The notes under the pieces: model-generated
What the model was told of the DNA's origin: nothing
Databases searched by the model: none
Seen by the model: only the letters and a program-made list of their open reading frames with translations
Part shown: piece by piece, positions 25,257 through 36,832 of the stretch
How positions within the stretch are numbered: the first letter of the stretch is position 1
Layout: every line of letters starts with the position of its first letter
NCBI RefSeq assembly: GCF_964340395.1
Contig: NC_135561.1
Coordinates: 2,830,001 to 2,885,000 of the forward strand
Source of the DNA: Glandiceps talaboti
Lineage: Eukaryota; Hemichordata; Enteropneusta; Spengelidae
Reading direction: 5' to 3'
DNA: 55,000 nucleotides
Program-made: the position numbers and the translations under genes

Positions 25257-25392
25257 ATAAACCACCCCCTGGGGATGGTATACCAAGAGGTTTTGACCAG
25301 TGAACGAAATATATGCACGAGCGATAGCGAGTTCATATATTGAGTTCACTGGTCAAAACCGAGTGGTATACCATCCCCAGGGAGTGGTTTAT
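25257..25392. mobile_element. Hairpin at the left end of insertion 1 in copy 2
   Basis: Arms 25257-25305 and 25344-25392 are near reverse complements (ataaaccac..ggggatggtatacc against ggtataccatcccc..gtggtttat), with a 38-nt loop. Absent from copy 1, so it arrived after the duplication or was lost from copy 1. Confidence 0.7.
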
Positions 25393-25403
25393 CGCTATTA
25401 TAT

Positions 25404-26301
25404 TATACTAGTATATTGAAAATATCGGAAACAAGATCAGAACTAACGTTTTCTCGTTTCATATGCGCCTCTGTGTCTAATTTGCATAACAATAACACTG
25501 CTTTTCAAGACAGCTGATCTTGGCCTCAATGTGAACGTCGTGCAGCGACTGGATTTATTTTATCTGCTCGTCGTTTCTAGGGATAATCTGTACATTGATC
25601 TGCTCATGAAAAGTGCACAGTGATGAATAAACAACCTGTTTGACTCAAGGTATAAACTTGAAGTGGTTTATTGAATACAGCGTGCTTCGATCGCTCCCGG
25701 CCGAATTCGCGACTCAGTGAAGTGATAGACAGGTGGAATTACAATGTATTTATATTACTGGAAGTTACCTCAGTAGATTTTCGGGTTTGAGGATTTCCCT
25801 CTCGGATTGATGACTGATACTCTAGGGCAGGATCCCAGACAAATTTCTATTTAGATTAATGGTAAGTCGGCCAGTGTAACCACTTTCACTTGCTTCATTT
25901 TTATGACAGGACAAGGACAGCTCACCAATGTTTCCACTCCAGCCGCGCCGAGGCTGGGACCGATCTCGTGCATGCCTAGCGCCTTGACCTTAGTACATAT
26001 GTAGTAGGCGATGATTTGAACAAATACGCGATGACTGGGTTGCTTTCGAAATTTCCTTCATAATTTCTCATAAAATATTGTCTCATTGAGAGAAAATCCT
26101 CCTCTGACAATTCGAAGAGTTCACTATCTGTATCACGGCGGACTACAACTAGCAACTCAACGCTCGTAGACGAACAAAATTTGGACGCGTGCCAGCAGTG
26201 CATTATCGTACCAGCAGTGCATTATCACTCGTTTTAGACGCGCTAGTTCGATGTCTAGACCAATCAGATCCCTCGATTTCCACCATCAATATACTGGTAT
26301 A
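25404..26301. mobile_element. TIR-bounded insertion of about 0.9 kb upstream of gene C
   Basis: Left attatactagtatattga (25404-25421) and right tcaatatactggtataat (26284-26301) are inverted with about one mismatch. Copy 1 at about 11170 lacks the whole stretch. It is more GC- and CpG-rich than its surroundings and holds a short minus-strand open frame (25976-26203) that I do not recognise. A short direct repeat (accagcagtgcattatc) sits near 26190-26225. Probably a non-autonomous DNA element. Confidence 0.55.
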
Positions 26302-27280
26302 ATATAATATATATTATAACCTGAAGGTGTATATACACACACTGTGACAGTGCATTAGTTGAAACAACAGTGAATGGAAAATATCTGTGCGTACGGTTAC
26401 TGGTTTGAACTATTTCCTGTTTACGGTCATTTAAAACAATTTTTAAAGTAACTTCTTGGAATACGGAACTGTTGTAGCAGTCTGCTAAATATTATACCTG
26501 TGGAGTATGAATTATTGCTTTAGTATGAGGCCGTCCAAAGTTCATTCAGTTACTGTAACTCGTCTCTGCAAATGCAATGTAATACCACACTATATTGCCA
26601 ACTCAAGGTTGGCGCTGTTGCAAACATGTTGTTGTTACTATAAACGAAGGCAATAGTACGTAGAGCGTCAAGCAAGGAGTGCAAAATCATCGACCTATGT
26701 TGTAAAATCATACGAACTGTTATATATTGTATTTTGGAGTATTTTGGTTTCCCTCGAATATCCGTAATTTTTTAAAGAAAACTACAAAACATAGTATGTT
26801 TAAAGAATGTTATTACATTCGTCCCTTTTTATCAGTGGCAGCTCTTGTAGGAATAACGAAATGTCATAAATTACCATTTGTCTTCACTAGATTGGATTAG
26901 AACAAACGACACAACATTGTTTGACTAATTTGGATTAAGCACGGCCATCTTTTATTATCACATACAAAGCAATGTCTGACTGCATAACATGTGCCATTCT
27001 TCATTTAAAGTTAATGAATTATATTACGTACCGTCTTTAAAATATCGATTTCAAAGAAATGTTTGTTCATGTTTGAGCACAGAAATAATGTTAATCCAGT
27101 AAAATATATATTTAAATGCTTCGGAATACAATGATAATCGTATTCTGCTTAAACAGTAAGTTAAGGGTGCTGTTTGTCAAATGACATAAGCACTGAAAAC
27201 ACAAAGCCTATTCAAAGTGTGTTTGAATATCGTAGGACGTACGCTTCTTGTACGTATATATCCGTTGACAGTGGTAAGAC

Positions 27281-27345
27281 ATGGCACAACTCATTCGACG
27301 GATCTGTATGATAATCATTATGTCATCAGGAGCTATGGGAACTGG
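27281..27345 (+). CDS. Gene C exon 1: signal peptide
   Basis: MAQLIRRICMIIIM then SSGAMGT; donor gtaagc at 27346. One residue differs from gene B (Ile14 to Met). Confidence 0.82.
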
Positions 27346-30300
27346 GTAAGCATTAAAATCTGAAATTGGCTAATATTGATAATACCAGAGCTATGTTTGA
27401 ATTACAATTATTAGGTGTATTTTTATCACATACATCTATCGACACCTTCTGTCCATATCGATGGCGTTTAAGTATTCGATTGTCCAGTCTGTACATCAAC
27501 AAGAAAATGCAAAGTTCATCCACATGTCATAATGGTACATATTCTACTTGTGTTTTTCGATTGATTTGTATACATATAATGGCACAACAAATGCTTTTTT
27601 TAAATGGATGTACACTGTTGTCTTTTTCTTTACTTGTCCTGCATACTTTGTTAACTCAGACATAGTGATTCAGTGCATTCAATCGAACATACTCAAACAA
27701 TAGCCCCTTTTGATTGTGTTCAGTGCAAATGGTTCAATATTTAGAACTGCAGTCTTGGAATCGACAGGAAACCGGTTCAAACCCAGTAGTCTAACTGCTA
27801 GTCCCAAGGGCTTCTTCTGATATATATGAGGATGAAACACCCGAACTATCGCACTCACTAGCAATACATGGATACAGAACAGATAGTGTACATGTGATGT
27901 TATATAAGCCTACAGTCTTTTGTAATTGACGACTGATGAATGACTGTAGTACATGTACATTAATAACATGTGACTTTAAAAATCGCAATAATGGGGGACT
28001 AAACGAAATACAACATTGTACACAAGCACGTATACGTAAATGCCGTTTAATTATCGCATATTTGAGGTAGTTACCGAAGACCTTTAGAGAACACCTGTAC
28101 GCCTACGTAAGATTGACCAGAGCATAAACAATATTCAATGATAGTCTCACATTATTTTAGTTGGTTTGTAATTGATGATTGTGTACTAGACCCCACTACT
28201 CGTTATTGGATAGTACCAGTTATAGGTTAATAATTATTACTATACACACAGGATAGAACAACTACAATAAACACCCATTTTTTAAATTAGGTTTATATTG
28301 AAGTGCGTATTGATTAGTCGGTTAATTATGTTATAGTCCCTAACTGTTCATTATGGGAATGACAATTTATATAATAAGGGAAAATCGTTCTTCCTCATTA
28401 GATACTGCCAAGCTCGAGTGACTATGGTGTATCAATTATGCAACAAAGTGATACATAATGTAACATTTTATGTGCGTGCGCAATCTTAGGCAAAATAAAA
28501 TAAACTTTCTATTTCCGATGTCATGATATCAGAAAATAGGGTAGGCAGGTCAGCACTTATTTTCTTTTTTCTTTTAATTCGATAAAAAATGTTTCGAACA
28601 CATTACAAGATAAGATACTCGTCGGTTGCAATACTTCTGTGAGATGTTGATGTGATGTAAAAAGATTAAATAAAGACAAGTATAGTTAAGTAGACAAAAT
28701 GTTATTTAGTCAGTACTGTTACAATCTAATACCAGAACTTAGGACACCTTGAGCCAGTTTTACTTCTCGTTAGGTAATGTTATGCTTTTGTCTATCTGTG
28801 TGTCCGTGTATGTATGCATGCAAAATTACAATCTGTATGATTGACGTTCCTGTAGAATTTTCGACTCAATATGGACACTTAGTGTAATTTGATGGCTATT
28901 ATCATTTGATAGTACTTCCTTGGTTACATAGCTATATGGATTATGTCAAACTGTTATTTCCTCACTTACATCGCAATTCTGTGATATGAAGACAACGTTC
29001 ACTTACTAGGGTCAATATGTCACAGAATAAATGTGGGGCATGTCGGAGTTATTTGCTATCGCTGACAGTGGGATTGTGAATGCTCTTGAACTATTTTCAG
29101 AATCTCGGTAGTTCTGGCCTCGTCAAGAGAAATCAACAGCGCAATTCAAAATATTGCTAATGGCAATATCCATAAGTGATAATTTAAATTTCAAAAAAGA
29201 ACATGGTATCATTATATTTTGAAAACACACTCAGGTTGAAATCCCCAGTACTCACCCGCTGTTTTTGTAATCATGATATGTTCACTGTATAGCCCAATAT
29301 AAGGTTAGACACTGTCAATCACCTATGATCAGCAGTACATACATACATACATACATACATACATACATACATACATACATACATACATACATACATGCAT
29401 ACACGCATTCATGCATACATACATACATACATACATACATACATACATACATACATACATACATACATACATACATGCATACATATATACATACATACAT
29501 ACATACATACATGTTCGTCTAGAGCATACGACTGCTAGGCAGATTAAGTCTCGCACAAAGGACATGAATTTTTCATGCATTACAAAATTCATCATCTAGA
29601 CAATAAGAAACGGCTGGGGTTCCATAAATGCTCATCTTCATATTGATATCTATAATCATGAATCATTAATGTTCAAGTTTCAGGCACTTCAATGTTTGCC
29701 AGTATTGATAACAATAAAATGACTACTCTCTACCCAATAGCATCTCAGATATGTTTTATGCATGGTGTAACATCTAATTACTTCTGTTTCTTTGAAGTCA
29801 GTATTATTAATTGATATCTTATTAGTTAAATTGATCATCAGAATGTATACAGTTAACGTCTTATTCGAACATTCTTCTTTACTCTTAAGCTTAATTTTCG
29901 GGCTATTCTGTTCAGTGTGAAGGCGACCGAAGGTCGCTAGTGAGTGCGATAGTTCCGGTGTTTCACCCTCATATATATCAGAAGAAGCCCTTGGGACTAG
30001 CAGTTAGACTACTGGGTATGAACCGGTTTCCTGATGATTCCAAGACTGCAGTTCTAAATATTGAAACTTTTGCACACAACACCATGTCAAACACGTTATA
30101 TATTTCCACCTTTGTTTTTTTCATATGAAGGGGAAACCAATGTATTGAATGCCCACATGATCTCAGCAATACATCAACAAGGATAACACAGGCAGTATTG
30201 TTGCATAAACTGATGGCGGAACATAATATACACATTCGTCCTGATGCAGAAGGTATGTCTTATATTGACATGTATCCCTGCATATATGTGTTTGTGTATT

Positions 30301-30394
30301 TTGTACGCTGTGCATGTGTATGTGTACATTCATATATTTGTAGAGCCAGGTACACATAAATACACCATACAGGCATACATGCAATGCATGCATG

Positions 30395-30461
<67 letters not shown>

Positions 30462-33400
30462 ATTCCTAGATTGTATATGGTACATGCATTAGCATCAAGT
30501 CGTCAATATCCATCTGTTTTTAATGATTATGAACACATTATGCTTTTCGCAATAAGTGTTTTAAAAAATAATTAATTAATTCCAGTTAAATGATAATGTT
30601 ATAAAGGTGTTCCAAGGCCCGAGTCTCTTTTGTAAAGAATACACCTCAAGGTGGTATTTATAACTACATTTAGAATGGTGGTTATTTGTAAAACGTATGG
30701 CAGTTTGTCTATGCAAATGACAGCCTGTTTAGGAATGTTTTCATGTTATCAATAGTAGTGCTTGCTCGTCTATTTTTATTTATTTCCGTTTTATTTTAGG
30801 CAATTTCACTAAGATATTAATCTGTTCTGTATATTATCCGAACACCACTGTGACGATAATATAATAGAAATATCGTCAAATTATACATTGCAACCAAAAT
30901 ATCCTATCATTCACAAAAAAAAGCATACTATTTACACTAGAATTATTTAAAAACATGCCCTTTTCTTCTTTACATTAATAAAAATAGCGTATAGAACGTA
31001 ACGCTGAATCATGTGCGTCACTGGCTTCTCTCGTGAGAAATAGTGATATTGCATATTTATCTTCAACGTTCTGCAATTACATCTCCTATCTATCACATTG
31101 GAATTGAATTTTGCAATTCATTAAATTTCAGCGAACCCTGTGAAATATAGTTATTTACTACAATAGCTATTTGATTTCTCATATCGTAGTTCTCTTGCCC
31201 CCTCTGTTCATTTCATTGCTAATTTCCCTTAAGTTAGGGCGAGATAACACACATTGTGTGTTTTCGATAACCCGACCGACCCTAGTTTAAGCCTTCGACT
31301 TAAACATTTTTTTAAACTTTTAAAACACAAAGATAACACATTCTTTGTATTCATGACTTCATGCACGTCCGTTTTCTTTCCCAGTGATGTCTGTACATAT
31401 TTCATCAAACTATCACAGAAGGGGTATTCTGACCTACATTCTGTATGTTTTTGGGTCTAGGCAATATACTGAAAACAATTAAAACGATAAAATATAATAA
31501 GTTCCGACCGTAGGCTATTTTCTGAGGCCATGTTATCGAAAACACAAAATTATTTGATTTCCTAGCCTAATCCCAACGATCCTTGGAAATCAAGCAAAAC
31601 GAACGATGGCATTAGGAGTTAAGTTTCGTTTGACATGTATACAGGAAGGCTATTGGAAATACACAACAATTTACCTCAACATTGTATAAGCTGTAGTGCA
31701 CTTTTCGCTCGCACGATTATTGTGAATGGGAAAGAGGTAGTTATACGGTGTGAGGGGTTACTATCATATGCACATATACCCTAATAGTGTGCCACTATTT
31801 GAACAATAATAATTTGCTTTCTTCTCTATGAGTTACAGTGAAACCTTTGCAACTCCGAGTTAATATGTTCATTGAAAGTTTCCACTCTGTATCTGAAACT
31901 AAAATGGTAAGTGCAAGTTTAATTATTGGAATTTATCAAATCGACTATTTAATTTCTTGGAGCTGCGTTTGTTATCATTTTAAATATGATGTTGATTTTG
32001 GTTTTGTTAGACATACATCGTAGCCCTGATAATAGACTTGATTGCGTCACTAATACCTCGGATTCAACAGCGAGTGGTTCTTTTATTGACGATCAATTTT
32101 ACTACTCTGGTTTTCATGGCTGTCTCATTAAAAAGTATAATAAGCAATATTGTTAATATTTTTAGTGTGGTATTCAAAGCCGAAACTATTATATAAAGTT
32201 ACGGCCTTTTAAACAACGCCATTTTTTTCTGATGGACTTAATCCATCGAATGAAGCTAGCAGCCTAAGGATATATTTTTCGTATTTCGCAGAGATAGACA
32301 TAAATCAAACCCTCTTTAATGATGTTTAACATTAAAAAGGCATACACACAGAGACCGGAATGTATGGATTCGTAATGTATAAATTATATGTCCTCACACA
32401 TAATTCCGTTGTATTCCTAACAGCTTTCATTTATCGTTCGCAATATCTAGGAATATTCCATCACGACCTATTTCAGACAGTTCTGGAGGGATAAAAGACT
32501 TGTACACAACCTTACTGATGTGATAACTGTAGATGGAGACATCACCGATGTGTTCTGGATTCCCGATACTTTCTTCTTAAATTCAAAAGATGATAAAATG
32601 CACAGTTCTCCAAAACAAAATTCGCTATTTCATATACATCCCGATGGTTCAATTATTTACAGCCTAAGGCAAGTTGCATATTACCCCCCCCCCTCCCCAA
32701 CACACACACACACACACGCGCGCGTGCGTGCGTGTGTGTGTGTGTGTGTGTGCATACATGCGTGAGTGCGTGCGTGCGTGCATGCATGCATACATACATA
32801 CACGCACGCGGGCACCCTCTTCAATTCTCAAGAAAGTTTTCATCTTTTTAAAGTTACAAAAGTAAAGCTTATTTCATAAAAAACAAGAAACTCAAATTTC
32901 ATTTCTTTCCAAAGTAAGTACCACAGTGATTGCCACGAAACTAGACTGAATGTGAGTAATGCCATATCCTAGTTACATACAACAGAGTCATTGCGTTATT
33001 TGAAGATTGAATATGGACGTGGTTTGTCAACATATGTGAGAATTATTATCATTCTTATAAATTTTCAAAGTGATACCTACTGATAATACTTTCTAAACGT
33101 GACTCCTGTAGATGTGCATGGTATGTAAAACACCAAATACTGCCTTCATATTTTGTCGTGCTCGCCATCTTTCTATATTTTATTCTTCAGGATGACATTG
33201 ACGTTGACATGTCATATGGATTTGACAAAATTTCCCTTTGATACCCAAAAATGCAACATCAAAATAATGTCCTGTGAGTACACATACTATTAATCGTCAC
33301 TGTTGATATTTAGATGTCTGCATATATGTCATTGCCTCATCACTTTACAAAATGTTACAGAATAAAAAAGTAGTGGGAACAATCTCATCCTTAAATTGCT

Positions 33401-34367
33401 GAATTCTAACTGATTGATTAATTTGAAATACATTTTAATTGCAAAAATGGTTCAATGTTGTTCAGCCACACTATTGTAGTATGTTACAGTCCTAAATTTA
33501 AAACGTTTAATGTATAGAAGCTAATACAGAGGGACACTAATATGTTCAATGTTCTAGTCACAAAAACGCATATTACCATACTTAAATGTTTAGTTTAGTG
33601 ATTAAAGTTGATAATTTGCCTATAATATTATTATTATATCACTTTTGTCATAATTGTGTATGGGAAATAACACTGCGACAATCGTTGCATATATGCCTGT
33701 CTTTGTGAACATTTTTAAATAAGTATCTGCTGTGACAAGTCATTATCAAAATGATTACAACAGGTAGGTAATGACAAAGGTGATCCTCCAAAGAATTACA
33801 TCACTCTTTGTATACATTGGGATTAACCGAGCATATATTCAATTTTCATTCCCTGAGCGAGATGAAATGATGAGTGTAATATCGGCCTTTACAAAACCGT
33901 ATTCAGTAATTGTATTCAGCGCATAGTCGACTCGGAATTCATTTCCGCTGTTAAAAAAAATAGCATTGAACAGGTGAAATAATCGCAACGAAAGGACAAA
34001 CGGAAACATATGATGTAATAATGATGTAAAGTCGACTGCAATGGCTACTAGGAACAGAGCATGCTTTGCATTATAAACATAAGCAATGGAAGCACCACCA
34101 ACGTGAAAAACAAACCTTTAATTTGAACATGTTTCTTTGTCCTTGGCTTTCTTCATTTATGTTAGATGCCTACAAGATGAAAGACATTGATCTTATTTGG
34201 TATGGAAACCTTAATGATTCTGTAGAATTAGAACCATCACTTAAACTACCACAATACGAAATTTCGGATCCAATATGTAAACAAGGATTCTCAGAGTATA
34301 TACCAGGTAAGGGTTTGTTCTGTTTACTGTCATCATAGTTATGGCTAAAAAAATAGATACGAAAGGC

Positions 34368-34400
<33 letters not shown>

Positions 34401-34469
34401 CACACACACACACACACACACACAAAGACAGTATACATACATACATACATACATACATACATACATACA

Positions 34470-34501
<32 letters not shown>

Positions 34502-34535
34502 CGTACGTACATACGTACGTACATACATACATACA

Positions 34536-34566
<31 letters not shown>

Positions 34567-36224
34567 GCATGCATACACGGACACACAGACAGTCACAAGC
34601 ATAACATTTTCATATTTTTGGAAGGACTATAATACGTTAAACATACGCCATAATGATCTATCCTGTTGTTTCATTTTCTAGGGAATTACAGCTACCTAGA
34701 AGTTATTTTTGTTCTCGAGCGTCGTCTCGGATTTTACATTTTGCAAGCATTTGCACCAAGTGTCGCTTTGGTTTTCATATCATGGTTGACACTTTGGATC
34801 GATCCTACAAGTTCACCAGCTAGGGCTACACTTGCAATAACAACACTTCTAACTCTCACAACACAAGCTACATGGATCAGGAGTGGCATTCCAAAGGTTG
34901 GCTATGTGACGGTATGTATAATGAATTTTATTTACCAAAAGGAATAAGATGGGGTTGTATTTTCGGCCCTGTTTTTCATGATTGTTTGCCAAAAAGATAT
35001 CTCACAGTATTAGGATTCATTTGACATTACCTTCGATTCTTGGTTGGCAGGGTATAGTCAAACAAGAAAGGATAAGCAATATTCCAAGTTCAGTCTAAAT
35101 TGAACTTAGCTATGGAACTAGGTTACTCATTTTGTTAAAGATCCAAATACTCCACTACAAAGACATTCTGGTGCCATGGTAACCAAAGAGTTTCAATTTC
35201 ACATGGTGGTCACCACGGTAATAAAAATAAGTCTAATTGATAAGTTTGGCACTTTTGACAAACTTAATCTAAATTGAATATTTGTCCACGAGCTTCTGCA
35301 AGTAAGCATCTACAAAAATGTCCTGTGAGGTATTTATTGTAATCTAAACGCTTACCTATATGGAAGTTTATGTTTACAGACCAACAGCTGCTATCTGTAG
35401 GCAGAAGTATACACTGTACCTCACCGACACCATGTTAAATTACTTTTACATGGCCAATTTGCTAACTTAATTCTACATGCAGCCTCTGTATATGAGTTGT
35501 TGTAAGTATACCAAAGATAAAGTGTTCATTCAATTAAAGAAGAATAAAAACGATATATTGTTTTAAATAATATGTGAAGCAACCACATTTGTTGTGGTTC
35601 TCAATCGTTTTCATCGTGTTATCTTAATTCTTACCGAAATAAGGCAATGGACATTTGGTTAGTGGTATGTATATCTATGGTCTTCGTGATTTTGCTTGAG
35701 TTCACCATTGTGTATTATCTGCAAAAAAATGGATTAAGTTCTGAAGACCAGAGGAAAATTAAACGGAAATTGTGCAGTCAGGTAAATCATGATTTATGAT
35801 TTTGGTTTGTAAAAAGAATGTTATAAATCTGCATGGTATATTTATATTCTCAGCTATGTATATGTACCAAGGTACATTGTACTATGTACGTGTCCTTATG
35901 TCATTCATATGACAATGAATTATTACCTTTATCTTTCAGATGATAGCACATACAGTCTCAAGGGATGGTGTTGATGATGATACGCCCACCACTGGCTTAG
36001 CATCTCATTCTATTGAGTTATCATGTCATGGTAACACTTCGTCGCGAAATCAGATAATTGATAATACATCTCACACAAACGTCAAGACCAATTGCAAAAA
36101 ACAATATTCATATCATGACATAGGCAAAAGAATTGATAAATACTGTAGAATTGTTTTTATGATTGCGTCCTCTTTTTTCTTTGTCTCATATTGGATATTT
36201 TATGTCCGGAGTATAACCAAGTAA
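27281..36224 (+). CDS. Gene C: GABA-A/glycine receptor-like Cys-loop anion channel subunit (complete), recent paralogue of B
   Basis: Join 27281-27345, 30167-30252, 31839-31906, 32451-32668, 33191-33273, 34166-34306, 34682-34911, 35644-35781, 35940-36224; 1314 nt, 437 residues, same exon sizes and phases as gene B. No stop or frameshift, so apparently functional. Predicted differences from B: I14M, E26T, V33L, N159K, Y160F, K168N; three of these are in or next to the Cys-loop (CHMDLTKFPFDTQKC). Exons 6-9 encode the same protein as B. The Cys-loop contacts the TM2-TM3 loop and couples binding to gating in this family, so N159K/Y160F could change gating kinetics (inference). Intron 4 keeps the GC donor. 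The promoter-proximal region differs by insertion 1, about 1 kb upstream, so expression may differ from B. Confidence 0.93.
27713..27861. repeat. Inverted copy of repeat R1 in gene C intron 1
   Basis: Reverse complement of about 145 nt of R1 (gcagtcttggaatcgacagg, aagggcttcttctgatatat). It is absent from the matching place in copy 1 (about 12593), so this is a copy-2-specific insertion or templated event. Confidence 0.7.
29336..29563. repeat. Dispersed repeat R2 in gene C intron 1
   Basis: An expanded CATA array (29336-29512, with CATG and TATA interruptions), then the R2 core (gttcgtctagagcatacgac) to about 29563. The array is about 110 nt longer than in copy 1. Confidence 0.7.
29918..30090. 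repeat. Repeat R1, direct copy in gene C intron 1
   Basis: Same place and orientation relative to exon 2 as the copy 1 element at 14725-14910, so it predates the duplication. The open frame is broken earlier than in copy 1, consistent with no coding constraint. Confidence 0.65.
30167..30252 (+). CDS. Gene C exon 2: N-terminal helix
   Basis: Acceptor acatgatctcag, donor gtatgt at 30253. NTSTRITQAVLLHKLMAEHN then IHIRPDAE; the NTS sequon is kept. Two residues differ from B. Confidence 0.85.
30398..30460. repeat. (CA)n microsatellite in gene C intron 2
   Basis: About 30 CA units. At this point copy 1 instead has its roughly 570-nt specific segment. Confidence 0.92.
30703..31605. mobile_element. 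Insertion 2 in gene C intron 2, about 0.9 kb
   Basis: Absent from copy 1 (about 16050, ..ccgtggcatta). It is flanked by ATGGCA at 30697-30702 and 31606-31611, consistent with a 6-nt target-site duplication. Inside, gtgttttcgata near 31256 and tatcgaaaaca near 31544 form an inverted pair. No clear transposase frame. Family not identified. Confidence 0.55.
31839..31906 (+). CDS. Gene C exon 3 (68 nt)
   Basis: Acceptor tgagttacag, donor gtaagt at 31907. Identical coding sequence to gene B exon 3. Confidence 0.93.
32451..32668 (+). CDS. Gene C exon 4 (218 nt), loops D, A and E
   Basis: Acceptor cgttcgcaatatctag; GC donor (GCAAGT) at 32669. Only synonymous changes from gene B are seen (for example gat/gac in VDGD). 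Confidence 0.92.
32669..33190 (+). other. Gene C intron 4: non-canonical GC-AG intron
   Basis: Donor AG|GCAAGT as in gene B, so the GC donor predates the duplication. A C-tract and (CA)n/(GT)n simple sequence (32685-32815) follow closely and have diverged from copy 1. Confidence 0.82.
33191..33273 (+). CDS. Gene C exon 5 (83 nt), Cys-loop
   Basis: Acceptor ttttattcttcag, donor gtgagt at 33274. CHMDLTKFPFDTQKC followed by Asn; three residues differ from B within 10 positions. Confidence 0.95.
34166..34306 (+). CDS. Gene C exon 6 (141 nt), loops B and C
   Basis: Acceptor ttcatttatgttag, donor gtaagg at 34307. Same protein sequence as gene B exon 6; lies inside the near-identical tract. Confidence 0.92.
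34372..34572. repeat. Compound microsatellite (ACAG)n-(AC)n-(CATA)n in gene C intron 6
   Basis: Same structure as 18763-18975 but shorter in several runs, although the unique DNA around it is almost identical in B and C. Confidence 0.93.
34682..34911 (+). CDS. Gene C exon 7 (230 nt), TM1 and TM2
   Basis: Acceptor tttcattttctag, donor gtatgt at 34912. Same protein as gene B exon 7, including PAR and TM2. Confidence 0.96.
35644..35781 (+). CDS. Gene C exon 8 (138 nt), TM3
   Basis: Acceptor accgaaataag, donor gtaaat at 35782, phase 0 both sides; same protein as gene B exon 8. Confidence 0.92.
35940..36224 (+). CDS. Gene C exon 9 (285 nt), cytoplasmic loop and TM4
   Basis: Acceptor tatctttcag, stop taa (tga in gene B). 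Same 94-residue protein sequence as gene B exon 9. Confidence 0.94.
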   Translation: MIAHTVSRDGVDDDTPTTGLASHSIELSCHGNTSSRNQIIDNTSHTNVKTNCKKQYSYHDIGKRIDKYCRIVFMIASSFFFVSYWIFYVRSITK

Positions 36225-36270
36225 CCGCAATTAGCTGAGCAAGATAGTTTTAATGAAATGTGTATGAATT

Positions 36271-36276
36271 ATTAAA
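36271..36276 (+). promoter_or_regulatory. Candidate polyadenylation signal ATTAAA of gene C
   Basis: ATTAAA about 47 nt after the gene C stop, at the same place as in gene B. Confidence 0.35.
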
Positions 36277-36672
36277 CACAGACTAAAGTGATGACAAATG
36301 ACGAATATACATTTCAATTCACAAGCAATTGTGGTGTTATAAATAGTAGCGAATACATTTTAATGGTTCCACGAATCAGTTGGAGTGTAAAATGTTCCTG
36401 TTGAACGATAAATTTTAAAGAATGCGAGTAATCATTGGTTTCGTGATCAAGATCGAAACGTCGCAATTCGTTTCCAATTTACCGAAGTGGCGTTATTTTA
36501 TTGTCCTTTTATAAATATTTGTTAATGGAACTTACAATATCAAAATCTTGTTTAAAAATGTGTATCCTATAAAATATTGAAATTGACAACTCACGTTATA
36601 TAAGAGTTAACTATGCTATGATACTTTTGTGCGGACAACATCGGCAATATAGAAGACTTCGATCATATCAGG

Positions 36673-36832
<160 letters not shown>

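Noticed and set aside
25976-26203. 75-residue minus-strand frame inside insertion 1
   Set aside because: The composition looks somewhat coding-like, but there is no recognisable family and no supported partner exon. Kept only as a remark.
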